Shown here piece after piece: positions 29,030 through 35,842 of a stretch of 35,842 nt of DNA. This stretch comes from Pelorhabdus rhamnosifermentans (lineage in GTDB: Bacteria; Bacillota; Negativicutes; UMGS1260). Each line of letters starts with the position of its first letter. Position 1 is the first letter of the stretch. Below the pieces are notes generated by a model, which was given only the letters and a program-made list of their open reading frames with translations, was not told the DNA's origin and made no database searches. Position numbers and translations under genes: made by a program. The stretch is taken from positions 1-35,842 of the forward strand of contig NZ_JAHGVE010000034.1 of the NCBI RefSeq assembly GCF_018835585.1. Reading direction: 5' to 3'.

Positions 29030-32000
29030 GTGGGTGCACCAGTATGGAGCGCAGTTTGGCATACCATAGTTGGCGTTGCAGCAAGTTATGCCATGAATGC
29101 GGTAACTAATAAATTATTTGGTAAAAAGGCAAATAGCGGCAGTAGTCCTACCTATTCAATCGGCACCTTGCAGACGCAGACTAATTCAGATTCAGTCATG
29201 CCTATCATATATGGCAAAGTCAAATGCGCCGGAAACAACTTATGGCAATCAGGCGAAGGGACAACAGTACAGCGTCTTGTTGGCTTTGGCCTTGGATGCA
29301 ATAAAGGCGTGTCTGATGTGCGTCTGAATGATATTCCACTTAACGGCGGCGACACAACGGCCATTTATATATACAATACGGCTTGTTCTGATGCCACTGT
29401 TGCTCTTGTTGATATTAATAATAACTGGCCAACTGGTGACGATAGAACATTACTTTTGCATGCAAATGGAGTAGACACGAAAATAATCTTAGCAGCTCCC
29501 CAAGATTCCGGTAAAAAGTACTATGAAGGAACCGATTTTATTCATGTTCTTAAACTGCAAGATTACAATTGTTATTCCGATAAACTCGTCAACTATATTA
29601 ATACTTTAGGCAATGATTGGCAAGCAACAAACCCTTACAGTTTGTCAATTAGTTGTGAAACGATGCATAAATTTTCATCTACAAGTTGCTATAATACACA
29701 TGTTTCATTAGCAATAAACAACATATTAACAAACTGCTCTTATACTGCTTATATGGGAGATGGGGAGCAACAAATTGATAGCCGCGTTACAGGAACTACG
29801 CAAAAAGCAAAAGCCAAGATGGTTGGTGGCATGAAGTATGATGCCTATCTTGCTTTAACGATAACTGCCAGTGATAAGCTTAGCGGGAATCCAAATCTCA
29901 CAGCAATATGGGAAGGCCGCATAGTCAGAATCTATGATACCCCTACAACTTACCATGAGGCCTGGTCAGATAACGTTTGGTGCGTTTTGGACTTCATGAC
30001 CTCAATTGATGGTTGCAATATTCCAATTGAGAATATTGACATACAAAGTTTTGTTGATGCTGCTGCCTACGCACAACCTGCTGACAATAGCCGTCGTTGG
30101 TCAGTCAATCTCATTCTCGACAATAAAAAAAGTCGCCAAGATTGGCTTAATGATATGCTGCTTTGTTTCCGGGCTTGGCGTACTTATCAGAATGGCAAAC
30201 ATGGTATTCTACTTGATAAGCCGGAGCCTGTTAGTCAGATATTTATTGTCAAGAAAACGGAATCAATACAGCTTGATTGGCAGGAATTAAAGGAAGATGT
30301 TGAAAGAATTATTCTAAAATATCGCGATCCCGATTATGAATGGCAAAATGTTGGTGCGCCTGCTACAATCAAAGGGCCTTTTAGGAACCAGGTGCCGCTT
30401 ACAAAAACGGTTGAAGTGAATGGTATTACAAACTTTAAGCAGGCATCTCAACACGCATGGTTTTATGTGAATCAGGCGCAGACTTGCGGCGAGTATATTA
30501 CATACACTTGCAATAAAAGAGCATTGAACAGAACCATAGGCGACGTTATAGGCATATTTGATCCGATTACGCAAGTGACTGAGCAAGGATTGACCTACAA
30601 ACGTTACCGTATTTTAGGCATGACCGAGCCGCAAGGAATTAGTATACAGCTTTATTGTCGTGAATATAATGAAGCCCTCTATACAGATGCACAGGGAAGC
30701 GTGGCCCCTGTTGTGAATATCACGAAGTTGCCAAATCCAACGCAAGCGCCTCCCGATGTGTCAAACATACAGCTTGGACAGGTTTATTATCGGCAAAAAG
30801 ATGGTACTATTGTTTCGTATATGACTGGCACTTGCGACTTTCCAGACTCGTCTTTATTTGGCAGTGCAATCGTTGAATACAGTGATGATAACGGCGTTAC
30901 ATGGGCTTACGGCGGAACATATAGTACAAATGTTTTCATTATCCCAAACGTAAAAACGGGTGCCACTTATCTTGTTAAAATTAAGTCGTCGAGCAAAATG
31001 TCTTTGGGAATATTTTCAAGCGGGGCTACATCCGATCCCATAACGATTACAGGCAAAGATGCACCGCCGTCTGATATTCCAAGTATTACGGCAGTAATTG
31101 ATCCAACAGACAATACAAAAGTAACCCTGTCTTGGCCAGCGGTTACGGACGTTGATCTTCGAGGCTATCAGCTTCGCGAGGGCAATAATATTCTGACACC
31201 GACGCCGATCAGTGACACGCGCTATATTTACACAGTAACTGAGACACGAAACTTTACCTTTTCAGTCTATGCCGTGGACAACAGCGGCAATCTATCGAAG
31301 ACACCAGCAACCGTGACGATTGCACTCGATCCAAGGCCTGCTCAAGTCTCTGCTTTTTCTGTTGTGCCACAAGATACGGACCGTTCCAAACTGGTCATGA
31401 AATGGCAAGTCAACACAGAAAAAGATATTGCCGAGTATATCATCAAAGTTGGCGACGATTGGGACATCGCAACGATCATCACGCACTTGAAAACTTTGAC
31501 TTATACCTATGAGCCAACGGCAGATGGTAGTATGAAATTCATGATCAAGGCCGTTAACGAAGGTGGCTTGGAAAGTGCTAAAGCGGCAGAGCAGATTCTG
31601 CAGGTAATACTCAGACCAGACGCTCCACAAAATTTGGCCGCTAAGCAAGAACCATTAAATCGCAGTAAATTGCTAATTAAGTGGGATGCTTCTCCTGGTC
31701 ATGACATTGCAGGTTATGAACTGCGCTATGGCCATGATTGGGATACGGGCACCTATATTGATTTTATCCAGGCGACGTTCTACGAGTGGGAAATTCCCGC
31801 ATCAGGTAGTTATAACATTATGGTCCGGGCAAAAACTGTTGCCGGCTACTACTCCAACGTGTCTAATGTTTCGATACCTACATTTATCGAAGCGTATGAC
31901 GTAACAGAGTTTACGGGCTCACAGTCTATCAGTGACCGGTCCATCGTGCATCTTACTTGGCAAAATCCATTGAGCTTGGATATTCAGTACTTTGAGATTC

Positions 32001-33421
32001 GGCGTGGAGCTAGTTGGGATTCCGGTGTAGTCGTTGGTGACAGAGTGCAGGCAACATTCTTTGATGCAAAAATACCAGATGAAGGCCAACATACCTGGTG
32101 GATTAAGGCCGTGACAGTAGCCGGAAAATACAGTTTGTATCCGGCAAGTTTCGGCGCAGAATGGGATTTGAATCCTTCGCCTGTAACGAATATTATTTTG
32201 AAGCAGGATGAAAACGACAGGTCGCTAATCAATATTACTTGGACCGGGATTGCTGAAATTGACCTGATGTACTATGAAATTCGTTATGGCTGGACGTGGG
32301 AAACGGCAACCGTTCTGATACAGACCAGCAACACGAACTATCAGTTCAGGCCAGACAATACTTCCGGCAATGTGAAAGTCATGATCAAAGCGGTCAACAC
32401 AGCAAAATACTCTTCAGACGAAGCGTCATCCAGCTTATATGCAACCTTGGAGCCACAGGATGTCCAGAATTTCATTGTTCAGCAAAATGGGGAATATGTG
32501 GAGCTGTATTGGGATAGGGCAGTTGATCATGATGTTGTCGGATTTGAGATTCGAGAGGGCTGGACATTTGAATACGGCCAGCTTATTGCCACCAATGTAA
32601 CCGGAAATTCATACACTTACAAAGTCGATTTTGACGGGATCTATCACTATTGGATTAAGGCGATTAACCGCAGTAATAAATATTCAGTTCACGCCGTTGA
32701 CCAGCAGCTAACTGTTGCCGATTTACCACCAAAAAATATTGTCCAGTCATTTGATGAAATTGAAATGAAGTCCGGTACTCACAATAATACGGAGTTTGGC
32801 CAGTCCAGTATCAACTGGCAGACCATTGGCGGTCGGTGGAGTGATTATCCTGCACTGGCCTTCGAGGACACCGGTGGTCTTCAAGTCCTGCGTCTAAAGA
32901 AAAATGAGGATGGCACCTATCAGCCAAACGGGGTATACAGTTGTGAGCAAATCGATGTAGGTCGGGTTATCACAGCCAATATCAGTATTAAGTTTCTTAG
33001 TACTGTGAAGTACCAAGGTGACACCACGGCGGTTCTGCAAATGCGGACAAGCCAGGATAATGTAAATTGGAGTATTTGGCTTGATTTCTTGCCTTCAAAA
33101 TTTGTATTTCGTTATATCGAACTCAGGGTGAACCTGTCAACAACGAATACAGCCAAAACGCCTGAAGTCAATAATTTCGATGTCATGATTGACCTGCCGG
33201 ATATCGAAAAAGCCGGAACAGCAACAGTCCCGGTCGGTGGTGTTCGGATTACTTACGATACGGATTTTTATATTATCCCTGTAGTTACGCCCTATGCCAT
33301 TGGTACAGACGTTCACGCTCAGATAACGAATCGTGATAAATTGGGATTTAATGTTCAAATCTTGAATTACAACAATGTCGATGTAGGCGGGACATTAGAT
33401 TGGCGGGCAAGGGGTTATTAA
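29030..33421 (+). CDS. Central tail tip / host specificity protein (lambda gpJ-like) with Fn3-type repeats
   Basis: GTG start with GGAAGGGGGTGAG. 1463 residues: an N-terminal membrane-like helix (SAVWHTIVGVAASYAMNAVT), the gpJ-type tail hub (about 40-560), then fibronectin-III-like domains starting near residues 574, 680, 770, 863, 955, 1049 and 1142, and a C-terminal domain (about 1233-1463) with a galactose-binding-like look. The last five repeats recur every 277-281 bases and carry a GxxW[DE] loop. The hub binds the host receptor; repeats probably extend the fibre. No lambda gpI homologue lies between K- and J-like genes. Confidence 0.93.
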   Translation: MGAPVWSAVWHTIVGVAASYAMNAVTNKLFGKKANSGSSPTYSIGTLQTQTNSDSVMPIIYGKVKCAGNNLWQSGEGTTVQRLVGFGLGCNKGVSDVRLNDIPLNGGDTTAIYIYNTACSDATVALVDINNNWPTGDDRTLLLHANGVDTKIILAAPQDSGKKYYEGTDFIHVLKLQDYNCYSDKLVNYINTLGNDWQATNPYSLSISCETMHKFSSTSCYNTHVSLAINNILTNCSYTAYMGDGEQQIDSRVTGTTQKAKAKMVGGMKYDAYLALTITASDKLSGNPNLTAIWEGRIVRIYDTPTTYHEAWSDNVWCVLDFMTSIDGCNIPIENIDIQSFVDAAAYAQPADNSRRWSVNLILDNKKSRQDWLNDMLLCFRAWRTYQNGKHGILLDKPEPVSQIFIVKKTESIQLDWQELKEDVERIILKYRDPDYEWQNVGAPATIKGPFRNQVPLTKTVEVNGITNFKQASQHAWFYVNQAQTCGEYITYTCNKRALNRTIGDVIGIFDPITQVTEQGLTYKRYRILGMTEPQGISIQLYCREYNEALYTDAQGSVAPVVNITKLPNPTQAPPDVSNIQLGQVYYRQKDGTIVSYMTGTCDFPDSSLFGSAIVEYSDDNGVTWAYGGTYSTNVFIIPNVKTGATYLVKIKSSSKMSLGIFSSGATSDPITITGKDAPPSDIPSITAVIDPTDNTKVTLSWPAVTDVDLRGYQLREGNNILTPTPISDTRYIYTVTETRNFTFSVYAVDNSGNLSKTPATVTIALDPRPAQVSAFSVVPQDTDRSKLVMKWQVNTEKDIAEYIIKVGDDWDIATIITHLKTLTYTYEPTADGSMKFMIKAVNEGGLESAKAAEQILQVILRPDAPQNLAAKQEPLNRSKLLIKWDASPGHDIAGYELRYGHDWDTGTYIDFIQATFYEWEIPASGSYNIMVRAKTVAGYYSNVSNVSIPTFIEAYDVTEFTGSQSISDRSIVHLTWQNPLSLDIQYFEIRRGASWDSGVVVGDRVQATFFDAKIPDEGQHTWWIKAVTVAGKYSLYPASFGAEWDLNPSPVTNIILKQDENDRSLINITWTGIAEIDLMYYEIRYGWTWETATVLIQTSNTNYQFRPDNTSGNVKVMIKAVNTAKYSSDEASSSLYATLEPQDVQNFIVQQNGEYVELYWDRAVDHDVVGFEIREGWTFEYGQLIATNVTGNSYTYKVDFDGIYHYWIKAINRSNKYSVHAVDQQLTVADLPPKNIVQSFDEIEMKSGTHNNTEFGQSSINWQTIGGRWSDYPALAFEDTGGLQVLRLKKNEDGTYQPNGVYSCEQIDVGRVITANISIKFLSTVKYQGDTTAVLQMRTSQDNVNWSIWLDFLPSKFVFRYIELRVNLSTTNTAKTPEVNNFDVMIDLPDIEKAGTATVPVGGVRITYDTDFYIIPVVTPYAIGTDVHAQITNRDKLGFNVQILNYNNVDVGGTLDWRARGY

Positions 33422-33443
33422 AATTGAAAGGATGTGGTGAAAT

Positions 33444-34829
33444 ATGGCCTATGATGCAACAAAGCCGGAGGATACAGGGTATCTGTCTGCGGCACCAACT
33501 GAACTGCGGACAAATCTTGAAGGATTAAAGAAAGATCAGATTGTAGACGCCGGGACGCTCAAAGGATTGACACCTGGCAATGCCAATGGAAATATCCCGG
33601 TATCAAATGGCGTAGAAAATACCAATCTAAACGCTGGAATGGTGAACGGCAAAACAGCCGCTGATTTTGCACCCAAGGCGCATGGTCATGATGCGGCTAC
33701 GTCGTCAAGTGATGGTTTTGAAACAGCAGCCGAACATAATAAATTAGCTGGCATTGCCGAGGGTGCCGAAGTTAACCAAATGGCGTTTAGTAGTGTAAAA
33801 GTCGGTGATACCACAATCCAAGCTGATTCCAAAACAGACACGTTTGAAATTGTCCCAGGTGCAAATATTGGTTTCGCGCCAGATGCTGTAAATGATAAGG
33901 CGACAATTTTTGTGACTGGGAAGGTGCCCGCTGCAACGCAGGCGGATACTGCAGGGGCTTGTACAGGGAATGCGGCAACGGCTTCGGTTTTATATAATTT
34001 TAGTGTAAGTACGAGAAGTGATGTTGATGTTAACACACGTACAATTAGTGGCATGTTTGCAGGTGGTGGATCGTCACCAAACATGCCGGGCTCCTATCTT
34101 GCAGGTATATCCGCAAACAATATAGATGTTGGTTTACAGATAGCGGGAGGATATAATTCGGATAATTTATATTTTCGCGGCTGGTGGTCTTATGGAAATA
34201 GTTTTTCGCCCTGGAGAATCGTTGTACATTCAGGCAATATCGGCAATCAATCTGTAAACTATGCAACTACTGCCGGTTCAGCCCCTGCTAATGGCGGTAA
34301 TGCAGATACAGCCCGAGGTGCTACTGCAAATATATTTAGTGTGAAAGGAACTACTGCCAATCCTCCTAGCTACCGGTTTAATATGTCGGACGTTGTCACT
34401 AATGATTTTTACATGAGTAGCGATGGTACTGTTAGGTTAGTAGATTATACTCACGCCGTATATAGACCGTTCAGGGCTGCTGAAATCTACTCGAATGATA
34501 AACAAGTCGCTACGGTAGACCAAGTAACTTCAATTGTCGCGTCTGGTTCAGGCACAAATTATTATTGGCGCAAATGGTCAAATGGGGATATCGAGCAGTG
34601 GGTGACAGGTGGTTCATATCAAGCCATAGGCCATGGTAATAGCAACTCGTGGTCCATTACTTTTCCTGTAGCGTTTTCGACAAGTTGTAAAGGATATTCA
34701 GCTACTTGTTCGGGGAATGTAGGGATAATTACTGTTACAGGTTTAAGTATCAGCCGCATATCTGGAAACATATATAATCTAGCCGACACTGATAATTACT
34801 CTGCGACTATACACGTTATTGGAAATTAA
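33444..34829 (+). CDS. Tail fibre protein with gp53-like C-terminal domain
   Basis: 461 residues. The N-terminus (MAYDATKPEDTGYLSAAPTE LR... NANGNIPVSNG) should attach to the tail; a KAHGHDAATSSSDGF and AEHNKLAGIAEGAEVNQ segment is typical phage fibre stalk, followed by Gly/Asn/Ser-rich shaft. The end (YYWRKWSNGDIEQWVTGGSY, ITFPVAFSTS, SATCSGN) matches the gp53-like receptor-binding tip. GGATGTGGTG precedes the ATG. It probably defines surface binding with the J-like protein. Confidence 0.88.
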   Translation: MAYDATKPEDTGYLSAAPTELRTNLEGLKKDQIVDAGTLKGLTPGNANGNIPVSNGVENTNLNAGMVNGKTAADFAPKAHGHDAATSSSDGFETAAEHNKLAGIAEGAEVNQMAFSSVKVGDTTIQADSKTDTFEIVPGANIGFAPDAVNDKATIFVTGKVPAATQADTAGACTGNAATASVLYNFSVSTRSDVDVNTRTISGMFAGGGSSPNMPGSYLAGISANNIDVGLQIAGGYNSDNLYFRGWWSYGNSFSPWRIVVHSGNIGNQSVNYATTAGSAPANGGNADTARGATANIFSVKGTTANPPSYRFNMSDVVTNDFYMSSDGTVRLVDYTHAVYRPFRAAEIYSNDKQVATVDQVTSIVASGSGTNYYWRKWSNGDIEQWVTGGSYQAIGHGNSNSWSITFPVAFSTSCKGYSATCSGNVGIITVTGLSISRISGNIYNLADTDNYSATIHVIGN

Positions 34830-34853
34830 TCAGCGAAAAGGATGAATACTGAC

Positions 34854-35234
34854 ATGAAATATTATCTTAATTATGACGAAACAACGGGCGTGATAATCAA
34901 TGCTCCGTATTGTGACATGGTTCACGGGAAAGAGGCAATACCTACACCAAACATCGAACTAACTGAGGCAGAGCACGATGACTGGATGATGCATCAATCT
35001 ACGCGCAAAGTTGATTTGACTACAAAAAAACTTGTTGAGTATACGCCGCCAGGGCCAACAGCACAGCAAAAATACGCAGCCATTAACGCTGAGTATTCTG
35101 CGAAGCAAGCGGCTTTAAGAGATGCAGCAATAGATGCTCAGCTAAACGGTAAATCTTTAGATAGCATTGCAACAGCTCGAACAAAGCTGTCAGCAGAATG
35201 GAAAACTAAATTATCGGCAGTACAAGGCGCGTAG
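34854..35234 (+). CDS. Tail fibre assembly/accessory protein
   Basis: ATG 34854 is preferred (AAAAGGATG about 10 bases upstream) over ATG 34842. The 126-residue product has an N-terminal MKYYLNYDETTGVIINAPYC, then P-x-P-x-I-E-L-T-E-x-E-x-x-x-W, common in small proteins encoded after tail fibres, and an Ala-rich helical end. Role as fibre chaperone or minor fibre part is inferred from position. Confidence 0.65.
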   Translation: MKYYLNYDETTGVIINAPYCDMVHGKEAIPTPNIELTEAEHDDWMMHQSTRKVDLTTKKLVEYTPPGPTAQQKYAAINAEYSAKQAALRDAAIDAQLNGKSLDSIATARTKLSAEWKTKLSAVQGA

Positions 35235-35268
35235 GCGTCTATTTTTTATGCCTAGGGGAGGGCGAGGC

Positions 35269-35541
35269 GTGAGTGAGGATAAATTTCAGAGAGAAGTGTT
35301 AGATCGGCTTATCAGCATTGAAACAAAGCAGGATAACATGATTGATACTGTTGCAGATCACTCAAAAACGATTGTTAAGCATGGTGAAGAGATCGTAGAT
35401 ATTAGGGCAAGTACGAGGTCAGCTCATCATCGTATTGACGGGATTTTCTGGGGAGCCGGAACGTTAGGAGCTATTGCAGGCACATTAGTAAACGTTTTTG
35501 CTTCACTTTGGACAAAAACGTCGGGTGGTGGCCATGGATGA
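35269..35541 (+). CDS. xhlA: XhlA-like holin-associated membrane protein
   Basis: GTG 35269 after GGGGAGGGCGAGG gives 90 residues; an ATG at 35248 is possible. The N-terminal helix (FQREVLDRLISIETKQDNMI) forms a coiled coil and the C-terminus one membrane helix (IFWGAGTLGAIAGTLVNVFA). This is the XhlA pattern; XhlA works with holin to release the endolysin. Its TGA overlaps the holin ATG. Confidence 0.8.
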   Translation: MSEDKFQREVLDRLISIETKQDNMIDTVADHSKTIVKHGEEIVDIRASTRSAHHRIDGIFWGAGTLGAIAGTLVNVFASLWTKTSGGGHG

Positions 35542-35798
35542 ACTATATAAAAACACACTGGTTGGAATTGCTCATAATAGCACTTCTGGCCGTTTTAATT
35601 TTATGGGCTGTTGGATATATATCTAACGGCCTTTTTGGTACGCATTTTGAGTTGCAGAGTTGTTGGGCTGGCTTATCAACTGTGGGGAGTGCCGGGTTCT
35701 TAGCATTTATAAAATACCTAGTTGATAGTAGCCCTTGGAATACTCCCAAGGGAGAATTACCTATTAAAGGAGTTGGTTCGAATAATGAAAGGTATTGA
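35538..35798 (+). CDS. Holin
   Basis: 86 residues from ATG 35538, overlapping the XhlA stop. Two membrane helices (LELLIIALLAVLILWAVGYI; STVGSAGFLAFIKYLV) with a short loop and a charged tail, the class II holin layout. It sits between XhlA-like and endolysin genes and should form the membrane lesion that ends the lytic cycle. Confidence 0.8.
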   Translation: MNYIKTHWLELLIIALLAVLILWAVGYISNGLFGTHFELQSCWAGLSTVGSAGFLAFIKYLVDSSPWNTPKGELPIKGVGSNNERY

Positions 35799-35842
35799 CG
35801 TATCAGAAAACAACGGCACAGTAGATTGGCAGGCCGTGAAGG
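35785..35842 (+). CDS. Endolysin, GH25 lysozyme (5' end only)
   Basis: The window ends after 19 codons: MKGIDVSENNGTVDWQAVK. This is the standard opening of glycoside hydrolase family 25 lysozymes, with the first catalytic-site Asp (GIDVSE). AAAGGAG ribosome site; overlaps the holin end by 14 bases. The rest lies beyond the window. Confidence 0.9.
   Translation, partial: MKGIDVSENNGTVDWQAVK

Noticed and set aside
33686-34084. 132-codon minus-strand open frame in the tail fibre gene
   Set aside because: Shadow of a well-supported fibre gene; no start signals.

Overview
The window is most of the genome of a temperate siphovirus (tailed, long non-contractile tail) from a low-to-mid GC Firmicute. 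Strong GGAGG-type ribosome binding sites, many TTG and GTG starts, and sigma-H-like promoter sequences point to a spore-forming host. The style of the exported proteins and the ArpU-like regulator suggest the Negativicutes (Sporomusa/Pelosinus-like), but that host call is inference. The order is: attachment site and integrase (1-1437, minus); exported lysogenic-conversion genes (1449-2552, minus); ImmA-like peptidase and CI-like repressor (2634-3430, minus); a divergent operator/promoter region; then a rightward early operon (3573-10825), a control region with cargo genes (10826-14680), and the late operon (14706 to the end), which is cut inside the endolysin gene.

Early region: Cro-like and CII-like regulators, an excisionase-like protein, a P-loop ATPase next to an SSB-like protein ending in an acidic EEEIPF tip, a replication initiator whose gene carries four tandem 12-bp iterons (probable origin), RusA resolvase, several small cysteine-rich proteins, and a PAPS-reductase-family enzyme. 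The region ends in a roughly 100-bp imperfect tandem duplication containing hairpins. An ArpU/RinA-type activator follows, with a late promoter directly downstream of it.

Late region: HNH nuclease, small and large terminase, SPP1-like portal, MuF-like minor head protein, scaffold, major capsid, four head-tail connector genes, major tail protein, tail chaperones joined by a predicted -1 frameshift (A AAA AAC at 24186-24192), tape measure, lambda M/L/K/J-like tail tip proteins (the J-like protein has tandem fibronectin-type repeats), tail fibre, a small fibre-associated protein, XhlA-like protein, holin and GH25 endolysin.

The most striking feature is the cargo. Seven or eight genes unrelated to virion or replication functions are scattered through the genome. 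Five encode exported proteins, one a YcxB-like membrane protein, and one a possible HEPN-type protein. Four of them (11693 minus, 13482, 14120 and 24422 plus) each have upstream a sequence fitting the sigma-H consensus RnAGGAwWW-N11/12-RnnGAAT: two perfect fits and two with one mismatch. This suggests a set of prophage genes switched on by the host's transition-phase/sporulation sigma factor. A second notable point is that the left end holds only the 3' part of a tRNA-Ala gene, flanked on both sides by non-tRNA sequence. That is the layout of attP or of a tandem-prophage junction, not of an ordinary attL.
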